NCBI RefSeq assembly: GCF_003113495.2
Contig: NZ_CP084506.1
Location: forward strand, 2,666,001 to 2,730,000
Direction: 5' to 3'
Source: Edwardsiella tarda ATCC 15947 = NBRC 105688
GTDB lineage: Bacteria; Pseudomonadota; Gammaproteobacteria; Enterobacterales; Enterobacteriaceae
Length of the DNA stretch: 64,000 bases
A program made the translations under genes and the position numbers. Shown piece after piece: positions 6,492 to 15,705 of the stretch. Below the pieces are notes generated by a model. The model did no database searches. It had not been told where the DNA came from and saw only the letters and a list, made by a program, of their open reading frames with translations. The first letter of the stretch is position 1. Every line of letters starts with the position of its first letter.

Positions 6492-9422
6492 CTAAGACCG
6501 ACTCCGTACGAACTGATCCAGATCGCCACCATCACGCATGGCATCTTGTAGTTGAGCCTCAACAGTACCGATCACAAACCGCTTAACCTCCGCAGTGAAT
6601 GCCGGCTGCTGTACGTTTCCTAAATCACTCTGACTTTTATGCACAGATATAGGAACGGTCACATGCAGAGAAATCGGCGCTCTCGGTGCTGCCGTTGACG
6701 ATGCTGGCGTTGGCACGGAGCCTCCGCCAACCAAACCACCTTCAGCATAACCTTTCCCATAAGTCAGCTGACTGAGGAAGCTCAACATCCCTGGTTGTTT
6801 TACCACCTCTTGTGGGACAACCCACTCACCACGGTGTACTACACCAGCAACATCATACTTACCGCCATCACCGGTATAACCGCCGCTCGACCACCCCATG
6901 AAATCCGTGCCAATTTTAACCAAATTGAACACAGCCATCTTGGTCATCATCGCAGCAATATCAGATAGGACCGACGTTGCGAATGAGCGGAAGTCCCCCT
7001 TCCCTTTCACGACAAAATTTGCAACCGCATCCCCCATGGAGTTCATCGTATTCATTGCCGCATCCTGAGCCAAACTAAAGGAGTTTCCAGCAACATCCTG
7101 CCAGTCTTTTATCCCCTTTTTCATGCCTTCATAGCCATCGGCTTCAATCATGACTTTTTTATCGTTACTAGCCTGAACTATGGCTATTTGCTCAAGCTCA
7201 GCAACTCGTAGTTGCTCGACTCGTTTTTGGTATTGTTTGGAACTCTTATTAGCATATAAATCATCCAGCTGTTCTCTTCGCTTTCGAAAGTCATCCTGAA
7301 TTCGTTGCATTTCGATCATCTGGTCATACGCAGCTGGAGTCATGCTCATCTGCGCGATTTTATTATTATGCTCCTGCTGTAACTGGCGGGTTGATTCAGC
7401 GACATCACGCATCTGCTCTTGAGCTTTCAGCGCGATCTGGTGCTGCTGCGCGGCTTTCTCCAGACTGACATTGATCTGCAGCTGGGCACGCAGTTGAGCC
7501 TCAGCATTCAGCAAACTCTTCTGACTAGCCGTCAGTATCCGCTTACTCTTCAGCTCTGCCATTTCCTGATTAAAGGCCAGCAGCTTTTTCTCCGCCGCCG
7601 TCAGATCTTCGGTCGTGGCATTCTGCTGACGCAGCACCACTTCCTGCTGCTTCAACTCAGCCAGCCGGCGGGTGGCCTCATCATCCTTGTAGGCCGGTGC
7701 CTTTTTCTGACGCTCGCTATACATCTTATCGACGCCTTTCAGCGCCTGCGCATACTCATCAGCCGTCATCTTTCCGGCTTTATAGCGCTCAGTGATAGCG
7801 TCGGTGATCTTGAGCGCCTCCGCCTTTTTGTCCGCCCCCGCTTTCATGACGGCGGCGATCTGGCTTTCGGTTCTCAGGGTTTCTAATGCCTGCTGTTGCT
7901 CATTCTTGAGCGTCCGCGTCCGCTCCTCTGCTGCTGCCTTATCATCGGCAGCAGATGACGATGCCGCCTTAATCTGCGGGATCTGAGCGGCCAATAGCCC
8001 AAACTCCCCCATTGCAACGTTGGCGCCGCGCCAGCCCAACGCTAGTCGCTGAAGCGACTCGGTCTGTTCGTCGGTCAGACGCTTCTGCTCTGCCAGATTA
8101 CGCTTAGCCGCCTCGGCCGCTTCCTTTTGAGCGAGATCACCAGCCGCGACCTTCTCCCCGCGACGCTCCAGTGCAGCGATCTGCTGGATGATAGTTTCAT
8201 TTAACACCACACCCTGCTGCGTCAACTGCTCCATGGCACGTAGCGGATCGTCGCGTAATGCACTCAACTGGCTAACCAACTCATCAGCGCTACCGCCGGC
8301 TTCGTCAATCTGCCTGGCCAAATCGGCAACCTCAGTCAACGCACTACCGGAAAACCCGGCAGATACGGCCGCCTGAACCCCCTTCACGGCACTCTCTGTT
8401 CCGCCAAGCTGGGTTGTTAATCGGCGAAGATCCGAGACCGTCATGACCGACTGCATGCCGCTTTTCATCAGCGCAGCATTAAACTTTTGCGTCTCCATTT
8501 CGGCAGAGCTATACGCCGAATACAGCATCGTGACCGCCGCCGAGGCCGCCATGATTCCGATACCAATAGGGCCGCCCAGCAAAGACATCGCCCCACGCAG
8601 CATACCAGCGCTACTGGCTGCCATTCGCTGACTAAAAGACAGCTCCTGATTGGCTGCAGATAACTGATCTGTTGCCGCTGCCAAGTTTTTCTTTGCCGTG
8701 GCTTCAGTGGCGTCCAACTCCACCATCTGTAAATTAGCCGCAACCAGCTTTTTCTTAGCGTTAGCCTCCGCAAGATTAGCCTCAGCGATCACCCGGGCAT
8801 TTTGCTCGTGCTCCTTCTCATACGTGAGCAGGATTCCATATTCCTTGTTTACCTGAGCCTGGTTCGCCAAATACTCATCCAGCGCGAAAGCCTGCTCACG
8901 CTGAGCATTGGCCGCGTCGATCGTTTTACGCGCGATATCCGCCTGAGCCTGTGCTTGTTCCCGGGTTGCCTTTATCCCACTAAGGACCCCCTGCGCATGC
9001 TCGGCCTGTGCAGTCATCGCCTCAAAAAACGCGACCTTTTGCTGCTGTAATCCACCGGTGCTTCGATCTATCGCAGTAGTCAGGCCAGTCCCCAACGCTG
9101 GGATTAATGCCGATGTTATGGTGCTGCCGGCTACCGTTCCGCCGGACACCACGTTAGCCAAAACATCACGCAGGCGATCAAACCCAACGATGTTCTCCTG
9201 GGTTCGACGAGACAGGAGCTGGAAATCAGCGTCTGCTTTTTTAGCCCCTGTCCCGATATCCTCAAATGCCCTCTTTGTTTTTTGGGCTTCAGATTGGGCC
9301 TTTCGGTTGAATTGCTGAGCACCTGAATCCGCTGAACGCATAGCGTCAGAGAACTGGGATTTAAAGCTGGCCGCATTCAGGTGCAATGCAACCGCCAGTG
9401 ATGCGACATCACCCATAACCAA
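6492..9422 (-). CDS. H: Tail tape measure protein H
   Basis: 976-residue tape measure, which fixes tail length and is ejected with DNA (lambda gpH is 853). The N-terminus ([21 protein letters not shown]) is typical. A Gly/Ala-rich hydrophobic segment about residues 275-300 ([20 protein letters not shown]) is a likely membrane helix. Residues about 490-740 are charged and rich in Glu, Gln, Lys and Ala, predicted coiled coil. The C-terminus has [36 protein letters not shown] and [20 protein letters not shown], the conserved end of lambda-type tape measures. It overlaps T by 14 nt. Confidence 0.93.
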   Translation of the reverse strand: MVMGDVASLAVALHLNAASFKSQFSDAMRSADSGAQQFNRKAQSEAQKTKRAFEDIGTGAKKADADFQLLSRRTQENIVGFDRLRDVLANVVSGGTVAGSTITSALIPALGTGLTTAIDRSTGGLQQQKVAFFEAMTAQAEHAQGVLSGIKATREQAQAQADIARKTIDAANAQREQAFALDEYLANQAQVNKEYGILLTYEKEHEQNARVIAEANLAEANAKKKLVAANLQMVELDATEATAKKNLAAATDQLSAANQELSFSQRMAASSAGMLRGAMSLLGGPIGIGIMAASAAVTMLYSAYSSAEMETQKFNAALMKSGMQSVMTVSDLRRLTTQLGGTESAVKGVQAAVSAGFSGSALTEVADLARQIDEAGGSADELVSQLSALRDDPLRAMEQLTQQGVVLNETIIQQIAALERRGEKVAAGDLAQKEAAEAAKRNLAEQKRLTDEQTESLQRLALGWRGANVAMGEFGLLAAQIPQIKAASSSAADDKAAAEERTRTLKNEQQQALETLRTESQIAAVMKAGADKKAEALKITDAITERYKAGKMTADEYAQALKGVDKMYSERQKKAPAYKDDEATRRLAELKQQEVVLRQQNATTEDLTAAEKKLLAFNQEMAELKSKRILTASQKSLLNAEAQLRAQLQINVSLEKAAQQHQIALKAQEQMRDVAESTRQLQQEHNNKIAQMSMTPAAYDQMIEMQRIQDDFRKRREQLDDLYANKSSKQYQKRVEQLRVAELEQIAIVQASNDKKVMIEADGYEGMKKGIKDWQDVAGNSFSLAQDAAMNTMNSMGDAVANFVVKGKGDFRSFATSVLSDIAAMMTKMAVFNLVKIGTDFMGWSSGGYTGDGGKYDVAGVVHRGEWVVPQEVVKQPGMLSFLSQLTYGKGYAEGGLVGGGSVPTPASSTAAPRAPISLHVTVPISVHKSQSDLGNVQQPAFTAEVKRFVIGTVEAQLQDAMRDGGDLDQFVRSRS

Positions 9423-9648
9423 TCACCCGCAAACATTGAGAAAAATCATCAGGATCGTACTCCGCTGCCGGATACGACGGGACGGCATCGACTGGTGGCA
9501 CTGACTCTCTGAGAGCATCCTGCTTTAATCCCCTATACGCCTGCCAATGCAGCAAGAGGTCAGCAGGAAGATCCAGTAACTTTCTAGGGTCGCTCTCGCC
9601 AAGGCTGTCGGCCAGTTCAAACACATCCCACAGCCAGGGCGAGTCCAT
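9409..9648 (-). CDS. T: Tail assembly protein T (made as G-T by frameshift)
   Basis: 79-codon reading frame equivalent to lambda T, expressed mainly as the C-terminal part of a G-T fusion that binds the tape measure during tail assembly. It lies -1 relative to G, and the G stop overlaps its ATG (TGATG). The A8 tract at the end of G would let ribosomes slip -1 into this frame. Residues such as [16 protein letters not shown] and [11 protein letters not shown] resemble the phage T/DUF4035 type. Its last bases overlap the tape measure start. Confidence 0.82.
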   Translation of the reverse strand: MDSPWLWDVFELADSLGESDPRKLLDLPADLLLHWQAYRGLKQDALRESVPPVDAVPSYPAAEYDPDDFSQCLRVIGYG

Positions 9649-9986
9649 CAGTTTTTTTTCGCTTCCTCCAGCGTCCCATAGCTATGACGCTGTACGTCGG
9701 TCACGGCCTGCAAAATATCGGCCTGCGCCTGGCAATTGAGAATTTGCGTTGCCGTAGGGAGATCTTTCGGGCTGGGCTTACTGCCATCGGGGTTTACCAG
9801 CGCAGCGAGAAACAACTTGATCCCGATCTCAGCGAGCACCTGGGCGTTACCTTTCTCTGCATCGATACTACGGTTGTACTCCATCAACTCCATGGCCGTC
9901 AGGCGTCGGATAGTCACCTGCTGGCCAAATGCTTTGATCGTGACGGGAGAGTTATTAGGTTTTAACAAAAGCTCTTTGTAAGACAT
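9648..9986 (-). CDS. G: Tail assembly chaperone G
   Basis: 112-residue tail chaperone between tail tube and tape measure genes, the fixed position of lambda G. It opens MSYKELLLKPNNSPVTIKAF with a segment VTIRRLTAMELMEYNR typical of the family. The last codons read GCG AAA AAA AAC TGA, the slippery site for the G-T product. With T it should coat the tape measure protein before tail tube polymerisation. Confidence 0.85.
   Translation of the reverse strand: MSYKELLLKPNNSPVTIKAFGQQVTIRRLTAMELMEYNRSIDAEKGNAQVLAEIGIKLFLAALVNPDGSKPSPKDLPTATQILNCQAQADILQAVTDVQRHSYGTLEEAKKN
9651..9660 (-). other. Slippery site for -1 frameshift (G-T)
   Basis: The minus strand reads GCG AAA AAA AAC TGA at the end of G. 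The run of eight A allows tandem -1 slippage into the T frame, which then continues KLMDSPWLW. Lambda uses GGGAAAG at the same point, so position and frame agree although the heptamer differs. Confidence 0.75.
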
Positions 9987-9995
9987 TGTTTTTCC

Positions 9996-10451
9996 TTACG
10001 CTGATTTGCGAGACCAGGAGACGCTGTTTTGCTTGGCGTAGACTTCAACCTGCAATACTTTGCCTTTCGGCGTATCGACTGACTGCATACTCCAGCCACT
10101 CAATGCCAACTCCTGAGTAGCAATGCGCTTATTGGGAAATTCGATGAACATCAATACAGTCTGCTTCGCCTCTGCAGCCGTAATAAATGCTTCCTGATTG
10201 ATGTCATCAGGGGCATCCAGGAAAACGAAGGTCTTATCTTCAGCCTCACCCATGTCCTGCATAAACTTGGGCTCGGTATCGATCAGGCGAGTGACCTCAA
10301 CATAGGTCCCCTTTTTCCCCGTCGTACCGATTGACATGGCATTTTGCAGTAGTTTCCCTGCAGCCATTAAGGTTCCCAAAGCCCCATACGATACGCGGGT
10401 TCCCGCAGGGAGCATGGCGAACTCTGACGGGCTACGAATTTCATCGGTCAT
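9996..10451 (-). CDS. Major tail tube protein
   Basis: 151-residue protein in the place of lambda V, just upstream of the G/T chaperones. It has the sequence of small siphovirus tube subunits: RVSYGALGTLMAAGKLLQ near the start, a loop region KFMQDMGEAEDKTFVFLD, and a beta-rich end LALSGWSMQSVDTPKGKVLQ. It lacks the extra Ig-like domain found at the C-terminus of lambda gpV. Assignment relies on context and general sequence character. Confidence 0.72.
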   Translation of the reverse strand: MTDEIRSPSEFAMLPAGTRVSYGALGTLMAAGKLLQNAMSIGTTGKKGTYVEVTRLIDTEPKFMQDMGEAEDKTFVFLDAPDDINQEAFITAAEAKQTVLMFIEFPNKRIATQELALSGWSMQSVDTPKGKVLQVEVYAKQNSVSWSRKSA

Positions 10452-10496
10452 AGCGATTTCTCTCTGTTAAAAATGCTGCAAGCGCAGCGGGTAGAA

Positions 10497-10907
10497 TTAA
10501 CGGCCTTCAAGGGCATAGCGCAGTTCGACAGCCAGTACTCGCAACACCTTTTGTCGGTTGTAATCGAGTGCCGGACGGATAAACGGCTTAGCCACCTGCT
10601 TACGAGTACCAAACTCCTGGGCCAATGCTTTCATATGGTGGGATTTACTGGGGCCTACTCTCAAAGTAACTACCGTGGCATAACGTTCATCGCGCATGCG
10701 GTTAGTGCTACGAATACGGATGCTGTCTCGCATATGCTCGCCATGATTCTCAGGATCAAATCCAGAATGCTGGCGCATATCCGTTTCAACGATGGCTAAA
10801 GCCTCACGCCCCGCATCTCGCAGTACTTTTACCCCGACTTTCTCCCCAACCTCAGTAAGTAGGCGATCGAAGTCCTTCCCTTGCGGGAATGTGATGGATA
10901 TATCCAT
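10497..10907 (-). CDS. HK97 gp10-like tail completion protein
   Basis: 136-residue protein of the HK97-gp10/minor tail (lambda Z-like) type, involved in finishing the tail or joining it to the head. Typical features are DFDRLLTEVGEKVGVKVLRD, the basic SIRIRSTNRM region and the end HMKALAQEFGTRKQVAKPFI, with the EFGT and KPFIRPA motifs of this family. It sits between the head-tail joining genes and the tail tube, 4 nt after the preceding gene. Confidence 0.82.
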   Translation of the reverse strand: MDISITFPQGKDFDRLLTEVGEKVGVKVLRDAGREALAIVETDMRQHSGFDPENHGEHMRDSIRIRSTNRMRDERYATVVTLRVGPSKSHHMKALAQEFGTRKQVAKPFIRPALDYNRQKVLRVLAVELRYALEGR

Positions 10908-10910
10908 GGG

Positions 10911-11291
10911 TTACTCCGAGAAGGTGATCAGATAATCACGACGACGGCTATATACAATAGAGCCGTTGTTCGAGATCTCTTGTCCGTCCTGTAATCCGGC
11001 ACGCTCAATAAACTGGACGTCGTACCCCTCCAGGGGGCTATGTACAATCCCTTGCCATACCGCCCAGACGTCACGGTCCATGGTGACTAACTGGGTAAAC
11101 TGATCGACGACATAGAACGTTACTTGAAACCGCCCCTCGACCAGGCGGGTACGCACCAACCCAGTCTCTATGGCAGGGTCTGATATACGTTGGTAGGTAA
11201 TCCCGGTCATCACATCAGGAGGCAAAAGCAATGGGTAAACAGCCATCCCCGTGATGCGCTCCAGTGAGGTTTTAATGGCTAATTCGATCAT
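10911..11291 (-). CDS. Tail terminator/completion protein (DUF3168- or U-like)
   Basis: 126 residues from the ATG at 11291 (MIELAIKTSLERITGMAVYP). The tail fits small proteins that cap the tail tube: VRTRLVEGRFQVTFYVVDQ in the middle, and a basic strand ending VYSRRRDYLITFSE. A longer frame from 11402 would overlap the previous gene by 130 nt and adds non-phage-like sequence, so the shorter start, overlapping by 20 nt, is preferred. Assignment is mainly positional. Confidence 0.68.
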   Translation of the reverse strand: MIELAIKTSLERITGMAVYPLLLPPDVMTGITYQRISDPAIETGLVRTRLVEGRFQVTFYVVDQFTQLVTMDRDVWAVWQGIVHSPLEGYDVQFIERAGLQDGQEISNNGSIVYSRRRDYLITFSE

Positions 11292-11616
11292 TGCGGGTAC
11301 AGGCCTCCGCAGTAATAACCAGTCGATCCGGCTGCGTTCTGTCCATCGCTCTAACGGTGAACACCAGGTCGCCCAGTACGATTTGCCAATCCTGTTGCAC
11401 ATCAGTGCGCGGACGTAGCGTGAATTGATAGGTTTCTACAACTTGCGGCTGATCCAGTAGACGAATTTTTCTGTTAGAAATGGGCTCAGCCTTTGCCCAT
11501 GCTTTACCGACAGCGACTACCTGATCCGGAAGAGGCTCTCCCAATGAGCCTCGCTGCTTCACGAGATATTGCAGAGCAATGCGTTTATTCAGCTCGCCAG
11601 CCCGTAATCCGCTCAT
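11272..11616 (-). CDS. Head-tail adaptor (phage head-tail joining family)
   Basis: 114-residue head closure protein. MSGLRAGELNKRIALQYLVK, then WAKAEPISNRKIRLLDQPQV and YQFTLRPRTDVQQDWQIVLG follow the Phage_H_T_join pattern of SPP1 gp16-type proteins, which plug the portal and receive the tail. It overlaps the connector by 4 nt and the tail terminator by 20 nt, forming one compact block. Confidence 0.85.
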   Translation of the reverse strand: MSGLRAGELNKRIALQYLVKQRGSLGEPLPDQVVAVGKAWAKAEPISNRKIRLLDQPQVVETYQFTLRPRTDVQQDWQIVLGDLVFTVRAMDRTQPDRLVITAEACTRNDRISH

Positions 11617-11942
11617 ACCCCATAGACCCGATACGGTTGCAGTAACGCCTCCACGGCAAACGGAACGCTCACTGCATTGCTGCCATCAGTGGTCACTGGC
11701 TCACGGTTAGCATACCAATGCGCGATAAGAAATAAGGCCGCCGTCTTGATGTCATCAGTCAACATGAGCCCATACTCACCGGCATCCGCAGCATTCTGAT
11801 CGTTAACCTCACGCAGTTTGCAACCAGTAAAATTCTCAACATATCGAAGGGCGGCAACTGTATAGGTTTGTAGCAACACGTCATCATCGGAAAAATCAGG
11901 CTCTATCCGGCAATGCTGCTTTACCAGTGGCAGATCGAGCAT
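11613..11942 (-). CDS. Head-tail connector/DNA packaging protein (gp6-like)
   Basis: 109 residues of the HK97 gp6-like connector family, which forms a ring under the portal. The opening MLDLPLVKQHCRIEPDFSDD with DDVLLQTYTVAALRYVENFT and later AALFLIAHWYANREPV are the standard signature. It follows the repeat-tailed gene and overlaps the adaptor (ATGA). Confidence 0.88.
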   Translation of the reverse strand: MLDLPLVKQHCRIEPDFSDDDVLLQTYTVAALRYVENFTGCKLREVNDQNAADAGEYGLMLTDDIKTAALFLIAHWYANREPVTTDGSNAVSVPFAVEALLQPYRVYGV

Positions 11943-11951
11943 ATTCCCCCC

Positions 11952-12227
<276 letters not shown>

Positions 12228-12237
12228 GACGCACTCC

Positions 12238-12264
12238 AGAAAAAAGCGGCCATATGGCCGCTTG
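12238..12264 (-). terminator. Hairpin terminator after capsid gene
   Basis: Stem AAGCGGCC/GGCCGCTT with loop ATAT followed by six T on the minus strand, 12 bp beyond the capsid stop. It may make capsid mRNA more abundant than downstream tail mRNA. Confidence 0.65.
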
Positions 12265-12275
12265 TCGTTGATGGA

Positions 12276-13499
12276 TTAATGGCTACCTGATGGGACTACC
12301 GGCGCAGTAAACGCGCCATAGATAAACGCTTCAGGACGTTTGACCGCTAGCGCTAAACGCTCTTCACAACGGATTGAGATCATATTCTTTTCGAAGTCGT
12401 CCGCGTTTTCTGTAGAGATCACCACGTTGGCATCTTCGCGATCAAACAACTGAGCAGCGGCATTGAAAGCACCAGTCAGGAACTTGCCCTTAAAGGCCGC
12501 AGTCTCCGTTGCTACAACCGGTAGCCCCCACAGAGTAGGACCTGTGAGCGCCGATGGATTTGCCAGGATGTAGCGGCCCAACGTATCCTTGGTCAGCTCA
12601 ATCTTCGCCCAGTCGATAAAATGCAGTACATGGCCAGAGGCTGGGAAACGCGCTAATTGCGCCTGAAGCATCGCCAAGCGCAGATCGTCGATTCCGTTCT
12701 GCTGATCTACGTTAAATTCCGCCTTATAGGCGGTGGCTTGAGGGACGATGCCATGCAGATGAACCCCGGTACCATCACCGAACAGAATCTCCTGCTCTTC
12801 GACATACTTCAGGCCGTAGCGCATTTCCGCATCAACAGTAGACTGCAGCTGTGCAAAATCATCCAAAATCTGCTTGGATGCTTTGAACATGTGGGCAATC
12901 GTCGTTACTGGCGTGATCTTGGTAGCAAACTGAATATCGCTATAGGGTTTTACCGTCCCCTCTGCCACGACTTTCGCCGCATTGGTAAAACCGGTCTGCT
13001 GTACCCAAAAAATAGCCGGAGCCCCAGTGCGACCCGGCGCAATGAGATCACGAATAAACAAACGCTGCTTGGGAGCAGTATCAATACCAGGAAGGCGCTG
13101 GGGCTCAACCACACCTTCAGGCACATTGGATGAGAGAAGCGCCGCGCTAACCGGAATGCTAATGCGCTTTCCACCCTCTACACTGGACGAAAACGCCTTC
13201 AGTGCTTCACTACCAATAACGACTTGCCCAACGGATTCAACTACGCCCTTTGCATTGGCCAGCGGCATTTGAGCCACATGCTGCTCCAGCTCACCCAATG
13301 ATGCTTTCAGCGTTTTTTCCGCATCACGCAAGGCGTTAAGCTCGACGGCCATTTTATCGACCGTCTCTTTCGTCTGGGCTGAGAGTTGCCCCGTTTTCTT
13401 CGCCTCGTTGAGCGCCTCTTCGGCCTTAGCGTTAAACTTGCTGGTCGCATCCTCAATAGATGCAGTGACTTTTTTCAGGATTTCATTAACTTCTGACAT
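12276..13499 (-). CDS. Major capsid protein (HK97 gp5 family)
   Basis: 407 residues. Residues 1 to about 95 are helical and charged (KVTASIEDATSKFNAKAEEA, AVELNALRDAEKTLKASLGE), like the HK97 delta domain that acts as built-in scaffold and is removed by the protease encoded just upstream. The mature shell part contains FIRDLIAPGRTGAPAIFWVQ, ILDDFAQLQSTVDAEMRYGL and GDGTGVHLHGI, then the P/A-domain end MISIRCEERLALAVKRPEAF. Gene order protease-capsid fits self-cleaving HK97 heads. Confidence 0.93.
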   Translation of the reverse strand: MSEVNEILKKVTASIEDATSKFNAKAEEALNEAKKTGQLSAQTKETVDKMAVELNALRDAEKTLKASLGELEQHVAQMPLANAKGVVESVGQVVIGSEALKAFSSSVEGGKRISIPVSAALLSSNVPEGVVEPQRLPGIDTAPKQRLFIRDLIAPGRTGAPAIFWVQQTGFTNAAKVVAEGTVKPYSDIQFATKITPVTTIAHMFKASKQILDDFAQLQSTVDAEMRYGLKYVEEQEILFGDGTGVHLHGIVPQATAYKAEFNVDQQNGIDDLRLAMLQAQLARFPASGHVLHFIDWAKIELTKDTLGRYILANPSALTGPTLWGLPVVATETAAFKGKFLTGAFNAAAQLFDREDANVVISTENADDFEKNMISIRCEERLALAVKRPEAFIYGAFTAPVVPSGSH

Positions 13500-13511
13500 A
13501 ATTTCTCCAGA

Positions 13512-14369
13512 TTATTGGCACGCCGAAACCATGCCGCTTAATGCAGCATCCAGTTTGGCTAGTGTTTCAGGGTTAATTTCAGCGGTAGCGCTCGGCGTAC
13601 CATCAGAGGTGGCAACAGCGCCAGGCGTGTTACCAGAGAGTGCTTTTAATAGGCGACGCCGCTCTGAACGGGGAGTATTGGATTTTGCCAATAGCGCATC
13701 CAACTTTCTCAGCGCCGCAGATGGACTTTCATCATCTTGGCTTACTTGATCGCTCGACAACACGCTATCAGCAAGCCCTTTCTCAACAGCATCACTACCA
13801 TTGATATAGGTCTCGTTATCCATCATCTCTGCGATAATGTCGTGAGATAGGCCGCTGCGAGCGGCATAAATATCCTGCATAGCACTATCGAATGGCTCCA
13901 TATCCCGAGCCACTTTCTCCAGGTCATGCCGGTTACCCATCGCGACAACCCAGCAGTTATGGATCATCAGGAACGCACCGCGCCCGATCTGGATATCATC
14001 ACCTGCCATAGCAATAATTGACGCCGCAGATGCAGCGATGCCCAAGACCTTAACGGTAACTTTCCCTTCGTATTCACGCAGCTGGTTATAAATAGCCAGT
14101 CCTTCAAACATGTCGCCGCCGGGTGAGTTGATGTTGACCGTAACATCATCCCCATTCAGCGAACGCAATATGGCGCCAATACGCTTTGCCGTGACACCAT
14201 CACCCCAATAGTCTTGACCAATGACGTCAAAAATAGAGATGGTATTGTCATCAGCTTGCGCGGCACGAATGCCGCTATTCCAGTGATCCAGCGCATGAGG
14301 CATCACCTCGCATGAAACACGCGCGCAAGGTCGCCCCGCCGGCGCTGCCGGAAGGCTTTTTTTTGTCAT
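13512..14369 (-). CDS. ClpP-like prohead maturation protease
   Basis: 285-residue serine protease of the ClpP/crotonase fold used by HK97-like phages to remove scaffold. NINSPGGDMFEGLAIYNQL is the substrate-binding segment. Ser114 in GIAASAAS and His137 in FLMIHN fit the catalytic pair, and an Asp further on completes the triad. The C-terminal third (after about 190) is low-complexity linker and possibly capsid-targeting. Listed start is the first ATG; translation of the fold begins around residue 40. Confidence 0.9.
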   Translation of the reverse strand: MTKKSLPAAPAGRPCARVSCEVMPHALDHWNSGIRAAQADDNTISIFDVIGQDYWGDGVTAKRIGAILRSLNGDDVTVNINSPGGDMFEGLAIYNQLREYEGKVTVKVLGIAASAASIIAMAGDDIQIGRGAFLMIHNCWVVAMGNRHDLEKVARDMEPFDSAMQDIYAARSGLSHDIIAEMMDNETYINGSDAVEKGLADSVLSSDQVSQDDESPSAALRKLDALLAKSNTPRSERRRLLKALSGNTPGAVATSDGTPSATAEINPETLAKLDAALSGMVSACQ

Positions 14370-14376
14370 TGACGGA

Positions 14377-15705
14377 TTACTCCTGATCGACTGAGTGACT
14401 ACTTAATGAACTGGAAGACTGAGAGGGTGAATCACTTCTTTCTGGGAATAACCACCCAGCCATTGCTGCGCGAGCGCGCTCACTGGATGACGCTGTTTCA
14501 TTCCCCAGTTGATCCAATGGGGTCAGGTTAAGTTGCACAGTATAAATATCACCACCATCAATAGGTGGCAGGTTTTCTAAGCGCCGAACATCATTACGAC
14601 TCATCCACCCGTTTTGTAACGCGGTGGTGTAATAGGCGGAGCGCCCAGCACTATCGGCCCGCAAAAAGCCCTCTACGGAGAACTCTGCAAAATAATCATC
14701 ATCAGTATCTAATAGACAACGGGCGATCTCCTGCTCGATGTTCACCAACAGTGGGCGCAGCGTATTTGTTAAGAAGATGAGGTTCATCCCCTCAACGCTA
14801 GATGCCCAACTGCTCTGTTTTGTTGTATGCCCCACCATCATGGGAGGCACCCTAAACCAACGACAGATCTCTTCAATGCTGAATGAGCGACTTTCCAATA
14901 GCTGGGCTGCTTCAGGGTTCATAGTCACATTCTGATAAGAGAGATCATTCTCTAGTATCATCAACTTGCCAGCATTTTTTGAGCCAACAAAGGCATTCAT
15001 ATTTTTACGAAGCCGCTCACGCTGCTCTCTCGTAAGCGCCATTTTTGATGATAGAAAACCGGTGCTCTGCAACCCGTTTTCAAATATTTTGGCTGCAGCC
15101 TCATCAACGGCCATCGCCGCGCCAATGACATCACGCCCTGCCATCATGGGCATCATTCCACAGATGCCATCCAAGCCAAAACCTCGAATATGCATCATGT
15201 GATCAGGCTGGATGGTGCGTGTCACACCATTATCGGTATAGGTGTACTGCAAAGACCCGGAATCAGACCGCTTTACCACCATGTTCTGAGGTAACAGCGG
15301 GATCAGGGCCACCAACTTTTTACCGATCATTCGCTTCTCAATGAAAGCATTTCCCCGCAGGCAAATACTGGCAACCAGCATCAGCATAAAACGGGATGGC
15401 GTCATTTCGAGATTTGGCCGACGACAAAGCACCTGATAAGCCGGATGCGCCAGCGCCAATGCTTTTGACCCGTCAGGTTGGCGCCGGTACACCTTCAGTG
15501 GAAGTGTTGATATCGACTCACTGAGCAGTCTGACACAAGCCCATACAGCAGAAAGCTGAACCGCCTTATCGACCGTCACCGTTTTCCCGCTACTACTCAC
15601 GCCCATCCAATCCTGAAGAAAGGTGCCGTTTGTCAGGCTTACCGGGACACCAAGCCAATTTAAAAGGGCGCTTTTAATGCGCCCTGGTTGTGTGCTCTTT
15701 CCCAT
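14377..15705 (-). CDS. Portal protein (HK97 family)
   Basis: 442-residue portal that forms the dodecameric DNA gate. Conserved parts include WACVRLLSESISTLPLKVYR, QVLCRRPNLEMTPSRFM, LRGNAFIEK and SFSIEEICRWFRVPPMMVG. Its ATG overlaps the TGA of the large terminase, so the two are coupled. The C-terminal Ser-rich end (SERSDSPSQSSSSLSSHS) is typical low-complexity tail. Confidence 0.95.
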   Translation of the reverse strand: MGKSTQPGRIKSALLNWLGVPVSLTNGTFLQDWMGVSSSGKTVTVDKAVQLSAVWACVRLLSESISTLPLKVYRRQPDGSKALALAHPAYQVLCRRPNLEMTPSRFMLMLVASICLRGNAFIEKRMIGKKLVALIPLLPQNMVVKRSDSGSLQYTYTDNGVTRTIQPDHMMHIRGFGLDGICGMMPMMAGRDVIGAAMAVDEAAAKIFENGLQSTGFLSSKMALTREQRERLRKNMNAFVGSKNAGKLMILENDLSYQNVTMNPEAAQLLESRSFSIEEICRWFRVPPMMVGHTTKQSSWASSVEGMNLIFLTNTLRPLLVNIEQEIARCLLDTDDDYFAEFSVEGFLRADSAGRSAYYTTALQNGWMSRNDVRRLENLPPIDGGDIYTVQLNLTPLDQLGNETASSSERARAAMAGWLFPERSDSPSQSSSSLSSHSVDQE

